DNA of 10,019 nt from Bacillota bacterium (lineage in GTDB: Bacteria; Bacillota; Clostridia; Tissierellales; Gottschalkiaceae): assembly GCA_023420895.1 (NCBI GenBank), contig JAEZUY010000026.1:1-10019 (forward strand), given 5' to 3'. The translations under genes and the position numbers were made by a program. Shown piece by piece: positions 1 to 7,800 of this stretch. The notes beneath the pieces are model-generated. The model was not told the DNA's origin and made no database searches. It was given only the letters and a program-made list of their open reading frames with translations. Within the stretch, counting starts at the first letter, position 1. Each line of letters starts with the position of its first letter.

Positions 1-573
1 AGTTATAAAACTGTCATTAATCATATTCGAACTGTATTCATCTTCTTTCATACCGAATAAAAGAGTGAATTTATCATTTTCTTCTACATCTGCTTTATGA
101 TAGTTGTCAGCTATTGAAAGAATCCCTGGAACTTCCTCTTTCGCATTAGTTCCGTCATTTTTGAAAAAATATCTTTCCTTCGTAAAATATTCTTTTGAAT
201 ATTCAGGCGATACAGAAGAATCTCCATAAATAAACTTTATCATTGAAATATCATCATAATCCAGTCCTACTTCTTTAGTTATTTTTTTAATTATTTCTTC
301 AACACTAGGTCCTTTTGCAGTTATAATATCGTGATAAATATTTCCATTTTCTGCAGAATAATTGAGATTATAATGTATATCAGGATATTTACTCACATCC
401 ATTTCTAATCCGCTAGAATCCAAGGTTTTATTGCTTTCTTCATTTCCGCCGGCATCCAGTATCGTCACCGTAAGTTCTCTGTCAGTCACCCCTAAAGACA
501 CTGCAGGAAATACGGACGATGCAACCATCACTGCAAGCATAATTGCAACTGCCGTCTTCAAAGCCTTTTTCAT
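1..573 (-). CDS. Secreted protein, N-terminal 191 residues (3' end outside window)
   Basis: This reading frame is open from an ATG at 571-573 to the window edge, so only the N-terminus is visible. A strong ribosome binding site (GAGGGAGT, top-strand 581-588) lies 7 nt upstream of the ATG, which fixes the start. The protein begins MKKALKTAVAIMLAVMVASS, a typical Sec signal peptide with a basic start and an Ala/Val-rich core, probably cleaved around residues 24-30, so export is expected. The mature part contains GPSVEEIIKK (about residues 88-97), a Tyr-rich stretch with YFTKERYFF, and KEEVPGILSIAD followed by LLFGMKEDE. This order resembles the molybdopterin-oxidoreductase-like fold seen in secreted clostridial proteins (leader helix, 'RYYFP'-like strand, 'V.IIAL', 'L.FGQ'). 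That is inference from a remembered pattern, with no cofactor-binding residue visible, so I do not assign a function. It has its own promoter and lies downstream of the ilvB terminator. Confidence 0.8.
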   Translation of the reverse strand, partial: MKKALKTAVAIMLAVMVASSVFPAVSLGVTDRELTVTILDAGGNEESNKTLDSSGLEMDVSKYPDIHYNLNYSAENGNIYHDIITAKGPSVEEIIKKITKEVGLDYDDISMIKFIYGDSSVSPEYSKEYFTKERYFFKNDGTNAKEEVPGILSIADNYHKADVEENDKFTLLFGMKEDEYSSNMINDSFIT

Positions 574-636
574 TTTGAACACTCCCTCTAAATTTAGAGC
601 ATATATCTAAAATTTATTATTCCTGTCCTTTATATA

Positions 637-665
637 ATTATATTGCTAAACCGTTTATAAATCAA
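637..665 (-). promoter_or_regulatory. Promoter of the secreted-protein gene
   Basis: On the minus strand, TTGATT (660-665) is followed after exactly 17 bp by a perfect TATAAT (637-642). This is a good housekeeping-type sigma-A arrangement. Transcription would start near 629, giving a leader of about 55 nt before the ATG at 573. Confidence 0.7.
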
Positions 666-692
666 GTATTGGGCAATATTTGAATATGCGTT

Positions 693-718
693 AAAAAAGA
701 GGGATTTCTCCCTCTTTT
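693..718 (-). terminator. Rho-independent terminator downstream of ilvB
   Basis: A perfect 10-bp stem (695-704 with 709-718) closes a four-base loop that reads GAAA on the minus strand. It is followed on that strand by a run of six T (693-698, partly within the stem). It lies about 105 bp after the ilvB stop codon. The symmetric A/T flanks mean it could work in both directions, but no plus-strand gene ends here. Confidence 0.75.
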
Positions 719-824
719 CAGTATATTCCGACTGATTTGTCCGATGTTCTATCAGCCTAAAATTTATATTAAATTAATTAAGAGTTTATGTTTATTTTAG
801 AAACTTTTCCGGAGTCTTCTTTTT

Positions 825-2474
825 CTATCTTATTATTGACTGATCCACGTTTCCAGCAGGCGGAATTATAGGAAGAACATTGTCATCCTTGTCCAGAACA
901 CATTCTATAATGGCTGGCGCATTTTTAGCCGCAGCTTTATCGAATGCCTCTTTAAATTCTGCTATAGTCTGAGTTCTGTATCCGTCCATGTGATAAGCTT
1001 CCGCAAGTTTTACATAATCAACTTCGTCGCCTATGTCAGTTTCCGATATCTTGTCTCCCTGGAACAGTCTCTGCCACTGTCTTACCATTCCGAGCGTGCT
1101 GTTGTTGAACAGAATTATTATAACTGGAATATCGTATCTGGTAAGTGTTGCAAGTTCATTGCAGTTCATTCTGAAACTTCCGTCTCCTGTTACGAGCACA
1201 GTTCTCTTGTCAGGATTTCCAAGCTGAGCTCCTATCGCAGCTCCAAGTCCGAATCCCATAGTTCCGAGTCCTCCGGATGTTACAAATGAACGGGGCTCTC
1301 TGAATCTCCAGTACTGAGCTGTCCACATCTGATGCTGACCCACATCTGTTGCAACTACATTGTTCTCAAGTTTTGTAGAAGCGTATTCCAGAATATTTTT
1401 TGCTATAAATTCATCTTCTTTGAATTTTCTTGCACTGTCGTATCCTTTTATCTCTTCAAGCCATTCATGTCTGTCTCTTTCTTCAACGTATCTGTCAAGC
1501 TTGTGGAACACTTCTTTCATATCTCCGACTATATATACGTCTGCAGGCACATTTTTAGAAATTTCAGCCGCATCCATATCTATATGGACTATCTTCGCTC
1601 TCTTGGCGAAAGTCTTAGTGTCTCCTGTAACTCTGTCATCGAATCTCGCTCCTGCAGCTATAAGAAGGTCGCAGTTGTCTATAGCCTTGTTTGTCATAAC
1701 TTCTCCGTGCATTCCAAGCATTCCAAGTGAAAACTCAGAATCTCTGCTTATCGAGCCAAGACTCATAAGAGTATTCGCAACAGGTATATTGGCTTTTTCA
1801 GCTATTCTCGCTATCTCTTTTGAAGCGCCTGATGCTATAGCTCCTCCTCCTATATAAAGAACCGGCTTTTCAGCTTTATTTATTTCTTCTCCTGCAAGCT
1901 TTATCCATTCTTCTCCGACTTCATTTCTTTCGACTTCAGTATTTATCTCTTTTTTCTCGAAATCGCATTTATCTGTAAACACGTCTTTCGGTATATCTAT
2001 AAGCACTGGTCCCGGTCTTCCGGATCTTGCTATTTCAAATGCTCTTCTAACAGTATCAGCAAGATCTTCAACATTTCTCACAAGGAAATTGTGCTTCGTT
2101 ATCGGCATAGTTATGCCCGTTATATCTACTTCCTGGAATGAGTCTTTTCCGAGAAAAGCTCTTCCAACCTGTCCTGTTATCACTACTATAGGAATAGAGT
2201 CCATATATGCATTCGCTATACCTGTAACCGTGTTAGTAGCTCCCGGTCCTGAAGTTGCGACACATACTCCGACTTTTCCCGTAACTCTCGCATAGCCGTC
2301 TGCAGCGTGAGTAGCACCCTGCTCGTGACTAGTTCTTATATGAGTGAAATCATCTTTTCTGTCGTAAAGAGCATCGTAGAAAGGTATAACCGCTCCTCCG
2401 GGATATCCGAAGAAAGTGTCTACACCCTGCTCATCAAAACATTCAAGGATGATATGCGCTCCGTTTAATTTCAT
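825..2474 (-). CDS. ilvB: Acetolactate synthase large subunit, biosynthetic (IlvB, EC 2.2.1.6)
   Basis: The enzyme condenses two pyruvates to 2-acetolactate, or pyruvate with 2-oxobutyrate to 2-aceto-2-hydroxybutyrate, the first shared step of branched-chain amino acid synthesis. It is cytosolic and needs ThDP, Mg2+ and FAD. At 549 aa it is full length for the family. The N-terminal ThDP domain has GYPGGAV (23-29) and the catalytic Glu51 in SHEQGA. The central domain has GARFDDRVTG with RFDDR at 277-281, the signature of FAD-dependent anabolic enzymes as opposed to catabolic AlsS. The C-terminal ThDP domain has GQHQMW (379-384), GDG (430-432) and NN (457-458) for metal/diphosphate binding, and Trp467 in VRQWQ, the site where substitutions give herbicide resistance in homologues. 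The C-terminus (NVLPIIPPAG) is typical. The ATG follows GAGGAAGT at 2481-2488 with 6-nt spacing. The gene stands alone between terminators with its own promoter. No regulatory subunit gene (ilvN) or other ilv/leu gene is adjacent. Confidence 0.97.
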   Translation of the reverse strand: MKLNGAHIILECFDEQGVDTFFGYPGGAVIPFYDALYDRKDDFTHIRTSHEQGATHAADGYARVTGKVGVCVATSGPGATNTVTGIANAYMDSIPIVVITGQVGRAFLGKDSFQEVDITGITMPITKHNFLVRNVEDLADTVRRAFEIARSGRPGPVLIDIPKDVFTDKCDFEKKEINTEVERNEVGEEWIKLAGEEINKAEKPVLYIGGGAIASGASKEIARIAEKANIPVANTLMSLGSISRDSEFSLGMLGMHGEVMTNKAIDNCDLLIAAGARFDDRVTGDTKTFAKRAKIVHIDMDAAEISKNVPADVYIVGDMKEVFHKLDRYVEERDRHEWLEEIKGYDSARKFKEDEFIAKNILEYASTKLENNVVATDVGQHQMWTAQYWRFREPRSFVTSGGLGTMGFGLGAAIGAQLGNPDKRTVLVTGDGSFRMNCNELATLTRYDIPVIIILFNNSTLGMVRQWQRLFQGDKISETDIGDEVDYVKLAEAYHMDGYRTQTIAEFKEAFDKAAAKNAPAIIECVLDKDDNVLPIIPPAGNVDQSIIR

Positions 2475-2526
2475 ATAATCACTTCCTCAATCAAAATCCT
2501 ATAATTATTATTCCATAATTATTAAT

Positions 2527-2555
2527 ATTATAGCATAGATTTAAGTTTAAGTCAG
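2527..2555 (-). promoter_or_regulatory. ilvB promoter (extended -10)
   Basis: On the minus strand, CTGACT (2550-2555) sits 17 bp from a perfect TATAAT (2527-2532). The -10 box is preceded by TGC, giving an extended -10 (TGnTATAAT). The predicted start near 2520 leaves a leader of only about 45 nt. That is too short for a T-box riboswitch or a leader-peptide attenuator, so leucine/valine control by those means is unlikely here. Confidence 0.75.
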
Positions 2556-2573
2556 AGTCTTTTGACAAGCATT

Positions 2574-2624
2574 GAACAAAAATATATCCTCTGAACAGTA
2601 AATCTTTATTCAGAGGATATATTT
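2574..2624 (-). terminator. Terminator of the 628-aa SLH protein gene
   Basis: A perfect 16-bp inverted repeat (2580-2595 with 2609-2624) encloses a 13-nt loop. On the minus strand the stem is followed by a T-rich tract (about 2578-2582). It starts about 27 bp after the TAA at 2651-2653 and separates the SLH gene from the ilvB promoter. Confidence 0.85.
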
Positions 2625-2650
2625 ATTTTATTAAATTAATTTTCTGTACT

Positions 2651-4537
2651 TTATATTATCTTCATTTTAGGGATATAAAACTCAATAATTTCTCCCGAAT
2701 TTAATTTTAATTTCTCATTTTCTTTGTATCTGATAAGACATTTATTTTCATATGAAGCATTCCCAATATTCTCAATTTCAGTAACATCTTCTTCAATTTC
2801 TTTCCATTTAATATCTTCGCTGTTCTGAGAATCTTTAGGAAAAATTTTATATTCCATCTGACTGTTTACGCCAATTATTTTGTAATAATCCGCTTTTGGT
2901 ATAATAGCTTTCATTTCTGCTTTAGGCGCCGGCGGAGTCATACTCTCAAATTCTATGCTGAACTCTCTCGTGTTATCTGTATCACTTGATTGCACTTCAA
3001 GGACATTACCTTCTGATACCTCCTTATGAGGCGAAACTTTAATTCCTCCAGAAATTCCAAGTATTTGATAATTCTGATTAACCCCTTGAAGTTTTGGTTC
3101 TATTTCATCAATTACGTCTTTAACTTTTACTATTTTATACATCATATCATCATCATCTAGTTTTGATTTGTATATAACTATTTTGTTAGATTCATTGTCT
3201 ACGCTTTTTAATAATTTTGCCGAATCCTTAGCCTTTATTTCTGTCTGCTTAGATTCATCTACTGCCACTTTAATCTCAACATTGTCACTCTCACCGAGCT
3301 GAAGATCATAATCTGGAGCATATCTTATATAATAAGTTCCAGGCTTTAAGCCGTCTATTTCCGTTTTGCCTTCATCAACATCAGTCCATTCAGAAGAATT
3401 TGGATTATCTGAATATTGCATTCTGCCGTTTACGCCTGTAATTTTTCCATTAGATGCTTCATCTGAAGAAGCCGCTTCACTTCCAATACCCTCTGGCGCT
3501 TCCTGTTTTCTAGGTTCAACTGTTATACTATAAATTTTCTCTTTCATTCCATTTTCAGATATTACTTTCAAATTATTTCCTTTAATTACATAATCTGTTA
3601 AGCCCGAAGGTCCTTCAATTTCATAAGTCTGTTTGGAATTATCAGCTGCCTTTATTTCATTGATAATGTCCTGGAATTTGGCTTTTTCATATCCTTCTGA
3701 TGTCTTTTTAGCCGCATATACATGTATTACCGAATTTTCTTCTTCAACTTCCTTAACTACATTATTATTTTCTTTTACCTGAATGCTGGTCTCTGATGAT
3801 TTTTTATTATAAGCCGGACCTCCGCTTGAAGGTTTTTCTTCTTTGTTTTGCACATCTCCAGTTTCCTTATCTTTATCAGGAACTTTTTTATTATCTTCTT
3901 CTGTCTTTATAAGACTTTTCCCAGATGCATCTTTTCCGTTTATTGCTACTGAAACTACTTTTGCTACTTCTGCTCTCGTAACAGGCTCATTCGGTTTAAA
4001 AGATCCGTCCGGATAGCCGTCTATAACTCCGAGTTCAGAGAGTCTTTCTATCATGTCTGCTCCCCATTCATTTTCTATATCACTGAAGTTTTTATCTATT
4101 TCTCCTTTAGCTTTTTCGTCTAAAACTCTATATACTACCGCAGAAAATTCCTGTCTTGTAATATTATTCTCCGGTCTGAACGTTTTATCCGGATAGCCTT
4201 CTATTACCCCTTTTTCTACAAGGTTCTCTATAGATTTTTCTCCATAGAGTCCTTCTATATCAGAAAGAAGCACTTTATCCACTTTTTCTTCAAGAATAAC
4301 TTCTCTTGCTTCAATAGCTCTGTCTATTATAACCGCCGTTTCTTCTCTCGTTATATATTCTTCAGGTTTGAATTCCCCATCTTCATATCCTCTGATTATC
4401 TGTTCACTTTCAAGTCCGTCTATATACGGATTTGCCCAGTGTTTTTCAGTATCTTCAAATGCAAATGAAGTGAATGAAAAGCTGGATGATAATAAAGTGC
4501 TTGCTAGTAAAATTGAAACTGCTTTTTTTCTGTTCAT
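2651..4537 (-). CDS. SLH-domain cell-surface protein, 628 aa, with A-B-A-B module tail
   Basis: This is probably a secreted protein held on the cell wall. It starts MNRKKAVSILLASTLLSSSF, a Sec signal peptide probably cleaved near FAFED (about residue 27). Three SLH domains follow (about 28-80, 88-145, 150-205), with the binding-loop motifs TREE (63-66), TRQE (127-130) and canonical TRAE (187-190). In characterised SLH proteins such motifs bind pyruvylated secondary cell-wall polymer. A charged Lys/Glu/Ser/Gly linker (about 212-248) leads into the tail: module A (250-342), module B (347-424), a second A (430-531), then a poorly conserved B (about 555-624). The ATG follows AGGGGG (4545-4550) with 7-nt spacing. 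Promoter, leader and signal peptide are nearly identical to those of the upstream 1083-aa gene, so the two are paralogues. Being shorter and more divergent in repeats, it could be an older copy. It may be an S-layer component, an adhesin or an enzyme-free structural protein. No catalytic motif is visible, and the partner of the tail is unknown. Confidence 0.9.
   Translation of the reverse strand: MNRKKAVSILLASTLLSSSFSFTSFAFEDTEKHWANPYIDGLESEQIIRGYEDGEFKPEEYITREETAVIIDRAIEAREVILEEKVDKVLLSDIEGLYGEKSIENLVEKGVIEGYPDKTFRPENNITRQEFSAVVYRVLDEKAKGEIDKNFSDIENEWGADMIERLSELGVIDGYPDGSFKPNEPVTRAEVAKVVSVAINGKDASGKSLIKTEEDNKKVPDKDKETGDVQNKEEKPSSGGPAYNKKSSETSIQVKENNNVVKEVEEENSVIHVYAAKKTSEGYEKAKFQDIINEIKAADNSKQTYEIEGPSGLTDYVIKGNNLKVISENGMKEKIYSITVEPRKQEAPEGIGSEAASSDEASNGKITGVNGRMQYSDNPNSSEWTDVDEGKTEIDGLKPGTYYIRYAPDYDLQLGESDNVEIKVAVDESKQTEIKAKDSAKLLKSVDNESNKIVIYKSKLDDDDMMYKIVKVKDVIDEIEPKLQGVNQNYQILGISGGIKVSPHKEVSEGNVLEVQSSDTDNTREFSIEFESMTPPAPKAEMKAIIPKADYYKIIGVNSQMEYKIFPKDSQNSEDIKWKEIEEDVTEIENIGNASYENKCLIRYKENEKLKLNSGEIIEFYIPKMKII
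2666..3790 (-). repeat. Two A-B module repeats in the 628-aa SLH protein tail
   Basis: Unit 1 (3266-3790) encodes module A ending in SENGMKEKIYSITV and module B with GKITGVNGRMQYS, W, TEIDGLKPGTYYIRYA and LQLGE. Unit 2 (about 2666-3250) encodes a second A containing IVIYKSK and ending REFSIEF, plus a divergent B recognised by IIGVNSQMEY, W, TEI, LIRYK and LKLNSGE. The spacing of Gly, Tyr, Trp and Arg-Tyr matches the modules of the upstream paralogue, but DNA identity is low. Confidence 0.75.
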
Positions 4538-4568
4538 TTTAATTCCCCCTGTATTGTATTTTTATCAG

Positions 4569-4589
4569 TTTAAGTTTCCCAGACTTAAA
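4569..4589 (-). promoter_or_regulatory. Conserved leader hairpin of the 628-aa SLH gene
   Basis: In the transcript, arms TTTAAGT and ACTTAAA (7 bp, perfect) enclose the 7-nt loop CTGGGAA. The element lies in the 5' leader, about 30 nt before the start codon. The same hairpin is found at 8102-8122 with an unchanged loop. A role in mRNA stability or translation control is inference. Confidence 0.5.
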
Positions 4590-4651
4590 ATAAAAATTAG
4601 TTTAACTGATATATTTATACATGTATTCAAATCACTTAAATCTTTAACTTT

Positions 4652-4681
4652 ATTCTAGCACTATTTGTTTTTGAAAATCAA
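4652..4681 (-). promoter_or_regulatory. Promoter of the 628-aa SLH protein gene
   Basis: On the minus strand, TTGATT (4676-4681) is followed after 18 bp by TAGAAT (4652-4657), which is preceded by TGC (extended -10). Both boxes and the spacer length are the same in the upstream paralogue. Transcription would start near 4645, giving an untranslated leader of roughly 107 nt. Confidence 0.7.
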
Positions 4682-4730
4682 GAGTAATTTCCATATTCTT
4701 CTGCTTATTTCAATAATCTGATTTAAATAT

Positions 4731-4762
4731 AAAAAAGCCTCTCAACAGTAAACTGAGAGGCT
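4731..4762 (-). terminator. Terminator of the 1083-aa SLH protein gene
   Basis: A perfect 9-bp GC-containing stem (4736-4744 with 4754-4762) with a 9-nt loop is followed on the minus strand by six T (4731-4736). It lies about 58 bp after the stop codon at 4820-4822 and just upstream of the next promoter. Confidence 0.85.
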
Positions 4763-4819
4763 ATCTATATTATTAAATTTTTTATAAGCTTTTAACTTAA
4801 TATTGCTAAGAGGCATTTC

Positions 4820-7800
4820 CTATTCGAACTGTAAAGAATATAGTGTGCTGTTTCCATTTTCTGCTGTTACCTTTAAACAGTTTCTTTCTGTCAGTTCAGC
4901 ATTATCATCTACATCTACAGCCGCCACAGTATTATTCGATACAACTTGTAAAGTCTGATTTTCTCCTTCTACTGTTTCAAAATCATTTTTTAAATCAGTT
5001 GCTCTAATTTTTTCTCCCTCTACTGTTTCTTTCAGTTTTATCGTTTTCCCAATTATTCCAACTACAAACTTTGCATCTCTCTTCTTTTTTAGAGATACAT
5101 TGCTAGATTTTTCATATTTAATCTCTATTTCAGTTTCTTCCCCTGATTTAAATCCAAGTTCTGAATCTGCTGTATATCTTATATAATATTTTCCAACATC
5201 CAGACCTGTAATTTCAGTTCCTTCTACAGAAGTCCAAGCTCCAGATTCTGCTTTGTCTTTTTCACTTATATATTCCATTTTCTGATTTACACCTGTGATT
5301 TTTCCGCCTTCTTTTGCCGTTTTATTTTTCGCTTTGAGATTTTCAGGTGCTGACTGGTCTCTGTCTGTAAACTCTATATTGTATACTTTTTCTGTTCCAT
5401 CTTCGGCTTTTATAACAAGAGTTTTAGCTTCTGTTATATATGATAAATCTCCAAGTTCTGATGACTTAGAATCTTTCAGAATATAAGTCTGTGAGTCATA
5501 AGTTTGAGTACTTGTTATATCATTTTTTATATCCATCACTTTTGCTTTTTCATATTCTTTGTTATATAAATTTATTTTCGACTTATATAGAATGATTTTA
5601 TCATTCTCTAATTCTTTTACTACCTGAGGATTTTCTACTAATTTTATTTTAGTATTGCTCATTTTAGTATAATCTACCTCTATTTCTTTTTCTTCTCCTG
5701 CATTAAGTTTTAGATCCAGATTCGCTTTATATCTAACATAGTACTTTCCTGCATTTAGATCTGTAATTTCAGTTCCAGTTACAGAAGTCCAGGCTAAAGA
5801 TTCTCCTTTGTCTTTTTCACTTATATATTCCATTTCCTGATTTACACCTGTGATTTTTCCATCTGATTTTATCTTTGATGAAGTGGGAATACTATTCACT
5901 CCTTCAGGTGCTGGCTGGTCTCTATTTATAAACTCTATTGAATAAGTTTTCTCCGTTCCGTCCTCTGCAGTTACCTTTAAAGTATGAGCATCTAAAAGAA
6001 CTGTTGAATCATCTTGTAATTCCATATTGCCTTTCATTACTGAACGTTTCTGACCATCACCATCAACTGTAGATTTAATTTCATTTTTTAAGTCGGATAT
6101 CTTTGCTTCAGTATAATAGTTATTTTCCAGCTTCGCTTTGTACATTTTTATTGTATCATTTTCTATACTCTGTACTAACTCTGCTCCTTCTGTCTTCATT
6201 ATATCTGTATTGTTCGATTTTTTATAGCTTATATCTATTTCTTTTTCTTCTCCTGCATTAAGTCCAAGAGATTCTTCTGCTTTATATCTTACATAATATT
6301 TTCCTATGCTCAGATCTGTAATTTCAGTTCCAGTTACAGAAGTCCAGGCTAAAGATTCTGCTTTGTCTTTTTCACTTATATATTCCATCTTCTGATTTAC
6401 ATCTGTGATTTTTCCATCAGCCGCTATTTTAGATGAAGTCGATACAGCTTCTATATCTTTAGGTGCATCCTGATTTCTATACATAAATTCTATATTATAT
6501 GATTTTTCTGTTCCGTCTTCAGCTGTTACAACAAAAGTTTTTCCTTTCGATATAGCTGCATCATCTGCAAGTTCTGATGAATCAGAATCTTTTACAGCAT
6601 AAGTCTGCGCATCGTATTCAGTTTGAGTAGTTGTTATATCGCTCTTGACTTCTCCAACTGTTACTTCTTCATAATAATTTTCTGAAACGGCTTTTGATTT
6701 GTATACAGTTATAGTATTTCCTTCTAATTTAATTACTGTCAAAGGATTTTCTATTAATTTTATTCCTGTATTATCAGATTTTTTATAGTCTACTGATACT
6801 TCCTTTTCTGCACCTGCATTTAATCCAAGAGATTCATCTGCTTTATATCTTACATAATACTTTCCTGTATTTAGACCTGCAATTTCATTTCCCTCTACAG
6901 AAGTCCAGGCTCCAGATTCTGCTTTGTCTTTTTCATTTATATATTCCATTTTCTGATTTACACCTGTAATTTTTCCATCAGCCGCTATTTTAGTTGAAGC
7001 AGCTGCAGTCTCAATATTTTCAGGCGCATCCTGATTTCTGTTTATAACATTTATTTTATAATTTTTTTGAGTTCTTCCATCTTCAGCTTTTACTATAATC
7101 TCCTTATCATCAGCCACTGAATCAGATGAGTTTCCAGCAGCTGTTTCATAAGACTGTTCTGAACCGTCAGCCGATTCAATTTCATCTATCACATCCTGGA
7201 ATGTAGTAAGTCTGTAATCGTCCCCGTCTTTTGTTGATTTGTAGACATTTATAACAGGTTCTTCTTCAGTTCCGCCTAAATTTGCAGCAGATTTCGAACC
7301 TTCCTTAATTTTTATTCCAGTTACTCCAGATTTCTTTGTGTAGGCTCCTGATCCGCTTGAACCTCCGCTTGAAGGCTTGTCTTCTCCTGGTTTATTTTCT
7401 GCATCAGGTTTCTTATCATCTTTCTCAGAATTCTCTGTAAGCAGAAGACCTCTTCCATTTGAGTCTGAACCGTTTATAACTTCATAAACGATTTTTGCAA
7501 CTTCAGCTCTTTTTATATATTCATCCGGTTTAAATGAGCCATCCGGATAACCGTTTATTATGCCCAGTTCAGTGAGTCTTTTTATAAGGCTTTCTCCCCA
7601 CTGATTTTCTATATCGCTGAATTCTATCGCTGTTTCGCCTTCAGCTTCTGGATTTATGATTCTATAGACTATAGCTGTAAGTTCCTGTCTAGTTATATTG
7701 TTCTCTGGTTTAAAAGTTCCGTCAGGATATCCTTCTATAATTCCTTTAGATACTAAAGATTCAATAGATTCCGTACTCCATCTTCCATAAATATCTGATA

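Larger units (their letters stand above)
4451..4697 (-). repeat. Copy 1 of a near-identical promoter/leader/signal-peptide block
   Basis: This block matches 7985-8230 almost end to end. The coding part (4451-4537) differs at only three of 87 positions by eye, and 57 bp (4493-4549) are identical to 8027-8083, spanning signal-peptide codons, start codon and ribosome binding site. The leader and promoter part is roughly 80-85% identical by eye. Homology becomes weak just beyond the -35 box. Confidence 0.9.
4820..7318 (-). repeat. Tandem repeat array, four A-B units plus a final A, period about 550 bp
   Basis: The units are at 6782-7318, 6218-6772, 5663-6208 and 5108-5656, with a final half-unit (module A only) at 4820-5101. 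Protein repeats are about 180-185 residues. Module B is much better conserved than module A, both in protein and in DNA. This suggests recent duplication or gene conversion focused on the B segments. Confidence 0.92.

Noticed and set aside
990..2295. Several plus-strand open frames inside ilvB.
   Set aside because: They lie antisense to a certain gene, have no family-like features and no ribosome binding sites, and are shadows of its codon pattern.
2475..2578. A T-box riboswitch or leader-peptide attenuator for ilvB.
   Set aside because: The predicted leader is only about 45 nt. It contains no branched-chain-codon leader peptide or antiterminator, and the nearby hairpin belongs to the upstream gene.
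4820..7318. A CRISPR array or mobile element as the source of the repeated DNA.
   Set aside because: The repeats are about 550 bp, in frame and protein-coding. There are no short repeats with spacers, no transposase, and no terminal inverted repeats or target duplications.
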